This document shows, piece by piece, positions 1-7,018 of a stretch of 64,000 nucleotides of DNA. The stretch comes from an uncultured Pelagibacteraceae bacterium (GTDB lineage: Bacteria > Pseudomonadota > Alphaproteobacteria > Pelagibacterales > Pelagibacteraceae), in contig CACGUE010000002.1 of assembly GCA_902576115.1 (NCBI GenBank), forward strand, positions 1-64,000, in the 5' to 3' direction. A program made the position numbers and the translations under genes. The notes beneath the pieces were generated by a model. The model was not told where the DNA came from, searched no databases, and saw only the letters and a program-made list of their open reading frames with translations. Within the stretch, counting starts at the first letter, position 1. Every line of letters begins with the position of its first letter.

Positions 1-596
1 TAGATAAGTTTGAATATAGAAGAGGATATAAATTTTCAACATATGCCACTTGGTGGATAAGACAAGCTATTACTAGATCTATAGCTGATCAAGCTAGAAC
101 AATTAGAATACCTGTTCATATGATTGAAACAATAAATAAAATTGTAAGAACTCAAAGATTGATTTTGAGCGAATTTGGAAGAGAGGCAACACCAGAAGAG
201 TTGGCAAAAAAACTTAGAATGCCATTAGAAAAAGTGAGAAAAGTTTTAAAAATCTCAAAAGAACCTGTATCACTTGAAAAACCTGTTGGTGATGAAGAAG
301 ATAGTAGTCTAGGAGATTTTATTGAAGATACTAAAGCTCTAGCTCCTTTAGAACAAGCGATTAAGTCAAATTTAAGCGAGGCTACAACTAAAATATTATC
401 TACTTTAACGCCTAGAGAAGAAAGAGTTTTAAGAATGAGATTTGGAGTAGGAATGAACACTGACCATACTTTGGAAGAAGTGGGCCTTCAGTTCTCTGTG
501 ACTAGGGAAAGAATAAGACAGATAGAAGCAAAAGCTCTAAGAAAATTAAAACATCCAAGTAGGTCAAAACAATTAAAAAGTTTCTTGGAAAGTTAG
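1..596 (+). CDS. rpoD: RNA polymerase primary sigma factor RpoD (sigma-70), 3' part
   Basis: The reading frame is open from the window edge (first complete codon at base 3), so this is the C-terminal third of a longer gene. The first residues contain the region 2.3/2.4 motif ([20 protein letters not shown]) that melts and reads the -10 element. Region 3 follows, then region 4 with the -35-reading helix-turn-helix ([20 protein letters not shown]) close to the C terminus. This spacing is that of a housekeeping sigma-70, which directs most promoters in the cell. The protein ends in KSFLES and the stop codon is followed without any gap by a tRNA gene. The N-terminal part lies outside the window. 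An ATG at 120 is internal and not a start. Confidence 0.97.
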   Translation, partial: DKFEYRRGYKFSTYATWWIRQAITRSIADQARTIRIPVHMIETINKIVRTQRLILSEFGREATPEELAKKLRMPLEKVRKVLKISKEPVSLEKPVGDEEDSSLGDFIEDTKALAPLEQAIKSNLSEATTKILSTLTPREERVLRMRFGVGMNTDHTLEEVGLQFSVTRERIRQIEAKALRKLKHPSRSKQLKSFLES

Positions 597-670
597 GGCC
601 GTTAGCTCAATAGTAGAGTACTGCATTGACATTGCAGGGGTAGTTGGAGCGTAACCAACACGGCCCACCA
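597..670 (+). tRNA. tRNA-Val (anticodon GAC), divergent D- and T-loops
   Basis: A full cloverleaf can be drawn. The acceptor GGGCCGT/ACGGCCC pairs over 7 bp, the D stem is GCTC/GAGT, the anticodon stem is CTGCA/TGCAG with loop TTGACAT (anticodon GAC), the T stem is GTTGG/CCAAC, and CCA is encoded. The loops are abnormal. The D loop is AATAGTA with a single G instead of GG. The T loop is AGCGTAA instead of the usual TTCRANY, although C56 and R57 are kept and T54/A58 are swapped to A/T. The gene starts on the base after the rpoD stop codon, so it probably depends on read-through from rpoD and on RNase P cleavage. It would read GTC/GTT valine codons if functional. Confidence 0.85.
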
Positions 671-748
671 TCAAAAAAAATTATTATATATTTAAAGTTT
701 TATTAATTTGATAAATTGTTGAGATAGTTTAAATTTAAAATATCTTTT

Positions 749-1633
749 ATGAAAAAAAACTATTCGGTTACTGTCGGATATGGCTCTGTAAAAAAGGTTA
801 AAATATCAAAAACAGGACCTCTAGTATTTATAGGCGGACCCTGTGCAATAGAGTCAAGAGATCATGCATTCAAAATGGCAGAAAAGATTCAGAAAATTTG
901 CAATAAATTAAAAATACCTTGGATTTATAAATCTTGTTATAATAAAGACAGCAGATCATCTCAAAAAAGTTTCAATGGCTTAGGAATGAGTAAGGGATTA
1001 AAAATATTATCAGAAATAAGACAAAATTTTGGAGTACCAGTCGTTTCTGATTTTTCAGATCCAGCTTGGGCAAAAGAGACCGGAAGTGTCTGCGATTTAG
1101 TTCAAGTACCTGCTTATCTTTGCAGACAAACAAGTATTTTAAAGGCTGCTGCTGCCACAGGAAGACCTGTTTTGATAAAAAAAGGTCAATTCATGAGTCC
1201 ATGGAATATGAAAAATTCAGTAAAAAAATTAGAGGAGTTTGGTTGTAAGAAAATTATTTTAACAGATAGAGGAACTTTTATGGGGTACAATATGTTAGTA
1301 AATGACATGAGATGTTTTCCAATTATGGGTGAAACTGGTTACCCTGTTTGTTATGATGCAACACATTCAGTTCAACTTCCAACTTCAATGGGAAATATTT
1401 CTGGTGGACAGAGAGAATTTATACCCACTTTAGTTAGAGCAGCTGTCGGGAGTGGTATTCAAGCTTTATTTATGGAAGTACACAATAATCCAAAAAAAGC
1501 ATTGTCAGATCCAAATACAGTTTTAGACTTAAAATATCTGAAATTAATTTTAGAACAAGCAATAATTATTCATAAAACAAGATTAAATTTATTCAAAAAA
1601 TTTGGAGAAGATAGAGTTCATTTGAATGACTAA
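749..1633 (+). CDS. kdsA: 3-deoxy-D-manno-octulosonate 8-phosphate synthase-like (KdsA family)
   Basis: Of 294 residues, the family signature GGPCAIES lies at about 29-36. It is followed by the K-x2-RSS phosphoenolpyruvate/sugar-phosphate region (residues 66-71), a VPAYLCRQTS segment, KKGQFMSP, DRGTFMGYN and DATHSVQ, all alignable with Kdo-8-P synthase. KdsA condenses PEP with arabinose 5-phosphate to make Kdo-8-P for lipopolysaccharide. The sequence is clearly divergent from the textbook enzyme (KDSRSS instead of KANRSS). It heads a coupled operon and overlaps the CBS gene by 8 bases. The family assignment is strong; the exact sugar substrate is uncertain because the operon holds no KdsC or KdsD. 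No clear ribosome binding site is visible. Confidence 0.85.
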   Translation: MKKNYSVTVGYGSVKKVKISKTGPLVFIGGPCAIESRDHAFKMAEKIQKICNKLKIPWIYKSCYNKDSRSSQKSFNGLGMSKGLKILSEIRQNFGVPVVSDFSDPAWAKETGSVCDLVQVPAYLCRQTSILKAAAATGRPVLIKKGQFMSPWNMKNSVKKLEEFGCKKIILTDRGTFMGYNMLVNDMRCFPIMGETGYPVCYDATHSVQLPTSMGNISGGQREFIPTLVRAAVGSGIQALFMEVHNNPKKALSDPNTVLDLKYLKLILEQAIIIHKTRLNLFKKFGEDRVHLND

Positions 1634-2018
1634 AAATAAAGACATCATGCTAAAACTTGGAGATTTCCCAGTAGTTCCTTATAATATGATATTAAAAGAG
1701 ACTCTTGAAGAGATGAATAAATTTAATTTAGGAGTTGCTTGTTTGGTAAATAAAAAAAATAATTTAATGGGAATAATCACTGATGGCGATATAAGACGAA
1801 AACTTTTAAAGGATCAAAAACCATTTTCTGCATTTTTTGTTGATGACAGTATAAAGCATGCTGTAAAAAAACCTAAAAGCTCAAGTCCTAACAAAAATAT
1901 TAAAGAAACATTAAAAATGATGAACAAAAATGAAATTTGGGATCTGCCGATAGTAAAAAATAAAAAACTCGTCGGTTTAGTCCACTTACATCCAGCAATG
2001 AGAAAGCTTATTAAATAA
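1626..2018 (+). CDS. Free-standing CBS-domain pair, KdsD/GutQ-like
   Basis: A 130-residue protein made almost entirely of two CBS domains. The first carries GIITDGDIRR (residues 49-58), the hallmark found in the C-terminal half of KdsD/KpsF arabinose-5-phosphate isomerases. The second ends near LPIVKNKKLVGLVHL. The sugar isomerase (SIS) domain that normally precedes these modules is absent, and no frame upstream supplies one because kdsA is there. CBS pairs bind adenosyl or sugar nucleotides and regulate partner enzymes. The gene overlaps kdsA by 8 bases and abuts the next start codon, so it is likely to act with this pathway as a regulatory subunit. That role is inference from context. Confidence 0.75.
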   Translation: MTKNKDIMLKLGDFPVVPYNMILKETLEEMNKFNLGVACLVNKKNNLMGIITDGDIRRKLLKDQKPFSAFFVDDSIKHAVKKPKSSSPNKNIKETLKMMNKNEIWDLPIVKNKKLVGLVHLHPAMRKLIK

Positions 2019-2807
2019 ATGGAGCTAAACCAAAAAATAAGAAAAAACATTAAAGAAAAATTTAAAAAAAGAAAAAAAATTTTTGGTGGGTGGATTTCAT
2101 TTGAGGATCCCTCTATTGCAGAACTATTTTCAAATATAAATTTTGATTTTATTGCAATTGATATGGAACATACTACCATTTCAAGTAATTTGGCAAAAAA
2201 TATAATTACTTCTTGTAATTCCAAAGGTAAGCCATGTTTTCCAAGACCAGTTTCTATTAATGAAGATATTTTAAAACCTTTACTTGACGCTGGGGCCGAT
2301 GGAATAATAGCTCCTAGAATTAGTTTCAAGGAAGATGTTTCAAAACTTATAAATAATATGAAATATCCAAATAAGGGACATAGATCATTTGGCATAAGCA
2401 GAGCTCAAAGTTATGGTCTTAATGAAAAAAATTATTTTAAACACTGGAATGATACTTCTACATCTATAATTCAAATTGAAACTACGGATGGAGTTAATAA
2501 TTTAAATGACCTGTTAGAAAATGAGAATATCGACGGAGTAATGATAGGACCTTATGATTTATCTGGATCTTTAGGTGTTCCTGGTGATTTAAACAATAAA
2601 AAAGTATTAGATGTCACAAGATACATTTTAAATATCTGTAAAAAAAAAAAAGTTAGTTGTGGTACGCAATTATCTAAATTTAGCCTAAATGAAATAAAAA
2701 AGAATTTTTCTATAGGATTTAACTTTATAATTTTAGGATCTGATTTATTTGCTTTAAAAAACTGGACAATTGATTGCAAAAAAATAATCAAAAAATTTAA
2801 AAGATAA
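2019..2807 (+). CDS. HpcH/HpaI-family aldolase
   Basis: A 262-residue class II aldolase-type TIM barrel. Family landmarks are FGGWISFEDPSIAELF, the metal-pocket IDMEHT (D48, E50, H51), an FPRP arginine, IIQIETTDGV (glutamate ligand) and GPYDLSGSLGVPG (aspartate ligand). Such enzymes join or cleave pyruvate and an aldehyde to give 2-keto-3-deoxy acids. It begins directly after the CBS gene stop codon and ends 1 base before the next gene. In this setting it may make or recycle a ketodeoxy sugar acid; the substrate cannot be read from sequence. A run of 12 A lies within the gene at 2640-2651 with the frame intact there. Confidence 0.85.
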   Translation: MELNQKIRKNIKEKFKKRKKIFGGWISFEDPSIAELFSNINFDFIAIDMEHTTISSNLAKNIITSCNSKGKPCFPRPVSINEDILKPLLDAGADGIIAPRISFKEDVSKLINNMKYPNKGHRSFGISRAQSYGLNEKNYFKHWNDTSTSIIQIETTDGVNNLNDLLENENIDGVMIGPYDLSGSLGVPGDLNNKKVLDVTRYILNICKKKKVSCGTQLSKFSLNEIKKNFSIGFNFIILGSDLFALKNWTIDCKKIIKKFKR

Positions 2808-2808
2808 A

Positions 2809-3588
2809 ATGTATCAGTTAAAGAAATTATTTAATTTAAATAATAAAGTTGCTGTTGTTGTTGGTGGCGCTGGGTATTTATGCTCTTCAATGGTTAAAGG
2901 ATTGTATGATAACAATTGCAAGATAGTTGTAATAGATTTAAGAAAAAAAAAAATTAATCTTCTCAAAGAAAAAATTAAAAATTTAGATAAAAATAGATTT
3001 ACGCATTTTGTAGCAAATGCACTTGATAAAAAAAAATTAATAAAAATAAAAAAGCAAATTTATAAAAAATTCAATAAAGTAGATATTCTTATAAATGGTG
3101 TGGGCATTAATGCTTCTACGGATTTTCTTAAAATTAACCATAAAGAATGGAACAAAGTTATTAATTCTCACTTAACTGCAACTCTTAATGGATGTCAGGT
3201 TTTTGGAGAAGAAATGATAAAGAACAAATATGGGTCAATTATAAATGTGTCTTCTGCGTCTGCAGGGCCTCCGCTTTCAAAGGCTTTTGCTTATTCTGTT
3301 GCAAAAGCTGGAATAAAAAACTTAACACAAAACTTAGGAAGAGAATGGGGAAAAAAAGGTATAAGAGTTAATTGTATCAGACCAGGTTTTTTTCCTACTG
3401 AGTGGAATAAAAAAAATTTTTTAGATAAAAAAAGAATTAAAAAAATTCATGAGCACACTCCGATGAATAGATTTGGAAATCCTGATGAACTAATAGGCGC
3501 TATTTTATGGCTATCTTCAGACGCCTCAAGTTTTGTAACAGGTTCAGAAGTAACTGTTGATGGAGGTTTTTCATGCATGACAATATAA
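2809..3588 (+). CDS. Short-chain dehydrogenase/reductase (SDR), first of two
   Basis: A 259-residue classical SDR with a Rossmann start VAVVVGGAGYLCSS (residues 14-27, a GGxGxxx variant of TGxxxGxG), an NGVG motif near 96-99, catalytic serines around 148-149 and YSVAK with Y162 and K166. The C-terminal SSFVTGSEVTVDGGF is the usual substrate-loop and interface signature. It oxidises or reduces a hydroxyl/keto group with NAD(P)(H), probably on a sugar intermediate given the operon. Resemblance is to the gluconate/sugar-acid dehydrogenase type, but substrate assignment is not possible. The stop codon lies 16 bases inside the next gene. Confidence 0.85.
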   Translation: MYQLKKLFNLNNKVAVVVGGAGYLCSSMVKGLYDNNCKIVVIDLRKKKINLLKEKIKNLDKNRFTHFVANALDKKKLIKIKKQIYKKFNKVDILINGVGINASTDFLKINHKEWNKVINSHLTATLNGCQVFGEEMIKNKYGSIINVSSASAGPPLSKAFAYSVAKAGIKNLTQNLGREWGKKGIRVNCIRPGFFPTEWNKKNFLDKKRIKKIHEHTPMNRFGNPDELIGAILWLSSDASSFVTGSEVTVDGGFSCMTI

Positions 3589-4331
3589 AAAAAACTATAA
3601 TTATAACGGGGGGAAATAAAGGTATAGGACTAGCGATAACAAAAAAGTATTTAAAAGAAAATTGTAATGTTTTTGTCGGTGCAAGGTCTAAAATTTTATA
3701 TAATGGTCCAAATAAAAAAAACTTATATTTTGTTAAAATAAACGCTGAAAATTATAAATCACATTTAAAATTAGCAAAAATAGCAAAAAAAAAAACTAAA
3801 AGACTAGATGTATATATTAATAATGTGGGCCTTTCTGAATGGAAACCAATTAACTTTATTACAAATCAATTTTTAAATAAAATGTTAAGCATAAATTTAA
3901 AGAGTGTTTTTTGGGGTGCTAAAGCAGCAACAACTATAGGTAAAAATAATTTATCAATAATCAATATATCTAGTATTGCCGGTAAAAGAGGTTCGGCAAA
4001 TAATTCAGCTTACTGTGCTTCAAAATTTGCAGTTAATGGAGTTACGCAATCACTTGCAAAAGAGTTGGGAGAAAAAAATATTAGAGTTAATGCAATTTGT
4101 CCTGTGTTGATCAAAACAGAGGGTTTAGTTAAAGCACTAGATCATAAATTTTCTCCAGCAAAAAAAAATATAAATAAATTTTTTAAAGAATTTTCTAATC
4201 AAAACTCAGCATTAGGTAAATTGCCAACTGCAGAGGATGTTGCTAGTATTTGTTATTATTTATCTAAGAAAGAAACTTCTTCAATTACTGGTCAATGCAT
4301 AAACATTGACTGTGGTGTATTTCCACAATGA
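3573..4331 (+). CDS. Short-chain dehydrogenase/reductase (SDR), second of two
   Basis: A 252-residue classical SDR with TGGNKGIG (12-19), NNVG (83-86), catalytic S133/S134, Y147 and K151 (SAYCASK), and a C-terminal SSITGQCINIDCG signature. It starts inside the preceding SDR gene (16-base overlap in another frame) and shares an ATGA junction with the following kdsB-like gene, so the three are translationally coupled. Two adjacent SDRs suggest consecutive redox steps, for example an oxidation/epimerisation, on one sugar precursor. That is an inference; the two proteins are not near-identical duplicates. Confidence 0.85.
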   Translation: MHDNIKKTIIITGGNKGIGLAITKKYLKENCNVFVGARSKILYNGPNKKNLYFVKINAENYKSHLKLAKIAKKKTKRLDVYINNVGLSEWKPINFITNQFLNKMLSINLKSVFWGAKAATTIGKNNLSIINISSIAGKRGSANNSAYCASKFAVNGVTQSLAKELGEKNIRVNAICPVLIKTEGLVKALDHKFSPAKKNINKFFKEFSNQNSALGKLPTAEDVASICYYLSKKETSSITGQCINIDCGVFPQ

Positions 4332-5096
4332 AAGTTGTTGGAATTATACCCTCTCATTTAAACTCTGTTAGATTTCCAAAAAAAATATTATATAAAATTA
4401 AAGGTCTTCCAATGATTGAGCATGTAAGAAGACGTGCTTTAATATCTAAACAATTTGATGAAGTTGTCGTTTGTACCTGTGATTTAAAAATAAAAAAAGT
4501 GATTAATAACTACAATGGAAAAGTAATTATGACCTCGAGAAAACATAAAAATGGAACCTCGCGAGTAACTGAAGCAATAGATAAAATTAAGGCAAGTCAT
4601 ATAGTTATAATTCAAGGAGATGAACCTTTAATTGATCCCTCGTATTTAAAATTATTTATTAAAAATATTAAAAACGATCGATCTAAAAAAAATATTCATG
4701 CTTGGAATTTAATTTCGGAAATAAATAAAATCAGCCATATAAAAAATCCAACATTTGTGAAGTGTAATTTAAATAATAATAACTTAATTGATGAATTGTT
4801 TAGATCAAAGAAAAAAAAAAATTTTAAAAATAAAACTTATAAAATTTTAGGACTTATAGGTTTTAAAAGAAAAACTTTAAATAATATCAAAAAATATAAA
4901 CCGTCATATAATGAAAAAAAAAAAATCAATTGAACAATTAAGAATATTAGAAAATAAAATGAATTTGAAAGGAATTAAAGTTAAAGTTCCATTGCCATCT
5001 ATAAATGAATTCAAAGATTTAAAAGAAGTTAATAAATTGCTAAAAATAGATAAAAATCAAAAAAAAATATATGAAAGAATAATAAAACTAATTTAG
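4328..5096 (+). CDS. kdsB: CMP-ulosonate cytidylyltransferase (KdsB-like), frame broken in a poly-A run
   Basis: The first segment (4328-4933) has the KdsB nucleotidyltransferase core: IIPSHLNSVRFPKK, GLPMIEHV, GTSRVTEA and QGDEPLID. It runs off frame at a tract of 12 A (4914-4925). The remaining C-terminal piece, KSIEQLRILENKM onward to 5096, continues in the next frame and matches the SIEQLRxLE motif of KdsB. Removing one A restores a single protein of about 255 residues, the usual family length. The enzyme activates Kdo or a related acid with CTP before transfer to lipid A or a glycan. Either a sequencing/assembly indel, programmed slippage or a real inactivating mutation would explain the break. 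Confidence 0.8.
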
Positions 5097-5239
5097 ATTA
5101 ATTATTTATCAAATATTAAAAACTTAGAACAACAAATTTCTAAAGATATAGTATACAAATACAACATATATTGAATTTTTTGATAATTGATAACTTGAAT
5201 GAATTTTAAAAAAGAAGTAAAACCAACCTCAATTTACAA

Positions 5240-5316
5240 GGGCCTGTAGCTCAGTTGGTTAGAGCAGTACACTCATAATGTATTGGTCCCAGGTTCGAGT
5301 CCTGGCGGGCCCACCA
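5240..5316 (+). tRNA. tRNA with CAT anticodon, probably tRNA-Ile2 (lysidine-modified)
   Basis: A normal cloverleaf: acceptor GGGCCTG/CGGGCCC, D arm GCTC-AGTTGGTTA-GAGC, anticodon stem GTACA/TGTAT with loop CTCATAA, T arm CCAGG-TTCGAGT-CCTGG, CCA encoded. CAT can be elongator Met or Ile2. Base pairs C4-G69 and C5-G68 in the acceptor stem are those TilS favours, while E. coli elongator Met has T4-A69 and A5-T68, so Ile2 is the better call. It is not initiator Met, because the first acceptor pair is a proper G-C. Confidence 0.8.
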
Positions 5317-5392
5317 AATCAAGCAAAATAAATATTAATAAATTATAGTTTTTCAAAATATTAATAAAAATTGTATTATTATAATAAATAAA

Positions 5393-5848
5393 ATGAAATT
5401 TAAAATTAATATTAAACCTAAGATTTCGTATTACGTTTCAATACTAGTCTCTTCTGTAATTCTTTTTTACTTTGCTTATAAAGGAGTTGTTGCATATATA
5501 ATTCATAGAGAATTATATGGTGGAGGACTAGACACATTAGTTTTGTTGCGTGCATCCATATCAGGAATAATGCTACTTTTAATACTTTTATTTATACAGT
5601 TTATAAAAATACCCGATCTGAAAAGTCATCGAACAATTTTAAGAGGAGTATTTATTGGATGGACTAGTGTTTTTATAATACTTGTCATTATTAACTTGAG
5701 CTCAATTTATTTTATTTTACTGACTTGTTTGGTATCTTTTTTCTCGTTAATTACCTTATTCAGTCTAGAAGACCAAATTAAAGACGAAAAAAATACCCTT
5801 ACAGAAAAAGAAATTTACCTTCTCCAACAACTTGCAAAAAAAAAGTAG
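5393..5848 (+). CDS. Unknown small integral membrane protein (about 4 TM)
   Basis: I do not recognise a family. The 151-residue protein has hydrophobic segments at about 12-37, 47-72 and 82-126 (the last long enough for two helices), and a short charged cytoplasmic-type tail rich in K/E ending QQLAKKK. The start ATG at 5393 follows a very A+T-rich leader without a clear ribosome binding site. The C-terminal codons abut the downstream CIA30 gene, whose likely TTG start lies 8 bases after this stop, so the two are probably co-translated and may work together in the envelope. Confidence 0.65.
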   Translation: MKFKINIKPKISYYVSILVSSVILFYFAYKGVVAYIIHRELYGGGLDTLVLLRASISGIMLLLILLFIQFIKIPDLKSHRTILRGVFIGWTSVFIILVIINLSSIYFILLTCLVSFFSLITLFSLEDQIKDEKNTLTEKEIYLLQQLAKKK

Positions 5849-5855
5849 CTCTATT

Positions 5856-6416
5856 TTGAAAAAAACAATATTTTTAATTTTTTTTTTATTATGCCCAACC
5901 AATATTTTTTCTAATGAAATGATTTTAGATCAATTAAAAAACCCTAAAATAACAAATCAATCTCAAAAGTGGAATTTTATTACCGATCAAGTAATGGGAG
6001 GTGTATCAACTGGAAAATTTGTAGTTGATAAAGTTAGTGGAGTAGAGTGCTACAGAATGACTGGGGATATATCCACTAAAAATAATGGTGGATTTATTCA
6101 AATAAGAACAAAATTAAGTCCTGAAATTAATAGTAAAGATTATGATGGAGTTTACGTAAAAGTTTATGGAAATGAAAAAAATTATAATCTTCATTTAAGA
6201 ACTGGTTTAACATTAGCTCCGTGGCAGTATTACAGTTACACTTTTGTAACAAAAAAAAATTGGATTGAAATTAGAGCACCATTTGAACAATTTAAGAAAT
6301 CTAATTTTTATCAACCTAAAAGTATAATGGGCCAAAATATAAAATCAGTTGGGTTAGTTGCGGGTTTTGATAATTTTAAATCAGATATTTGTTTAAGTGA
6401 AATTGGATTTTACTAA
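5856..6416 (+). CDS. Exported CIA30-domain protein
   Basis: The frame opens at a TTG at 5832, but the TTG at 5856 gives MKKTIFLIFFLLCPTNIFS, a clean signal peptide, so I choose 5856. The mature part starts the CIA30 (complex I intermediate-associated protein 30) fold with WNFITDQVMGGVSTGKF, followed by a beta-sandwich ending DICLSEIGFY. In mitochondria CIA30 helps assemble complex I. Bacterial exported homologues have no settled role and may bind carbohydrate or act as envelope chaperones. It ends exactly where the convergent mlaC gene ends, with no terminator between. Confidence 0.75.
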   Translation: MKKTIFLIFFLLCPTNIFSNEMILDQLKNPKITNQSQKWNFITDQVMGGVSTGKFVVDKVSGVECYRMTGDISTKNNGGFIQIRTKLSPEINSKDYDGVYVKVYGNEKNYNLHLRTGLTLAPWQYYSYTFVTKKNWIEIRAPFEQFKKSNFYQPKSIMGQNIKSVGLVAGFDNFKSDICLSEIGFY

Positions 6417-7007
6417 TTATTTAATTAAAAATTCCTCAAGTGTTTTAAATAATGCATTTATGTCACCATCATTATTCTGAATTATAGAATTAAACTCTTC
6501 TTTTTGAGTTCTTGCTAAACTTAATCCCTCAACTATTAAATCTCTTATTAAAGGTCTCTCTGGATTTTTTGTATATATTCTCCAGTCAATTTTGACCTGT
6601 GGTCTTTTTGATGTAGCCTCTAATACACTATTTACAATCGTATATTTATCATTAATTTTTTTCTGTGATACCACGTTAATTCTTGGGTTTGTATAATCAA
6701 CTAATCTGCTTGAGAAACTTTTTAAAAAATAACTTTTAAATAATTTTTGATACTTAGCTTTTTGTTCTTCATTAACAGATTTTCTATATTTTCCTAAAGT
6801 GTACATGCCTATTCCATTTATATCTACAGTTCTTTCTGCAATAGCATTTAATTTAATTATTTTTGACTCAACTGGATCTTCACTAGATAATACAGATGCA
6901 GCTTCATCAACTATTTCATTGATTAAAGCGCTAGGGTCTTTTGAAAAAGACACATTAGAGAAATTGGTAAAAAATAAAAATATAATTAAATATTTGAGAA
7001 ATTTCAT
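6417..7007 (-). CDS. mlaC: MlaC-type periplasmic phospholipid-binding protein
   Basis: A 196-residue protein with an N-terminal signal peptide (KYLIIFLFFTNFSNVSFS) and the MlaC/Tol-tol Ttg2 fold: NAIAERTVDINGIGMYTLGKY, then YTNPRINV and VKIDWRIYTKN with a C-terminal helical tail. MlaC ferries phospholipids between the outer-membrane lipoprotein MlaA and the inner-membrane MlaFEDB transporter, keeping the outer membrane asymmetric. The gene follows mlaA with an 11-base gap, an arrangement that fits a shared pathway. MlaFEDB genes are not in this window. Confidence 0.9.
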   Translation of the reverse strand: MKFLKYLIIFLFFTNFSNVSFSKDPSALINEIVDEAASVLSSEDPVESKIIKLNAIAERTVDINGIGMYTLGKYRKSVNEEQKAKYQKLFKSYFLKSFSSRLVDYTNPRINVVSQKKINDKYTIVNSVLEATSKRPQVKIDWRIYTKNPERPLIRDLIVEGLSLARTQKEEFNSIIQNNDGDINALFKTLEEFLIK

Positions 7008-7018
7008 CTGATGACAAA

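Noticed and set aside
749..1633. NeuB-type sialic/legionaminic acid synthase instead of KdsA
   Set aside because: The GPCAIES and DRGTFMGYN blocks match KdsA, and the C-terminal antifreeze-like SAF domain of NeuB is absent.
1814..2395. A 193-codon frame on the minus strand across the CBS and aldolase genes
   Set aside because: It runs opposite two genes with clear family motifs, and its hydrophobic composition is what the reverse of lysine/asparagine-rich coding DNA produces.
4911..5096. A separate 61-residue gene after the kdsB-like frame
   Set aside because: Its sequence is the missing C terminus of KdsB (SIEQLRILE motif) and it starts in the poly-A tract, so it is part of the broken gene.
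5240..5316. Elongator tRNA-Met
   Set aside because: C4-G69 and C5-G68 in the acceptor stem fit the TilS-recognised tRNA-Ile2 better, although the CAT anticodon alone cannot exclude Met.
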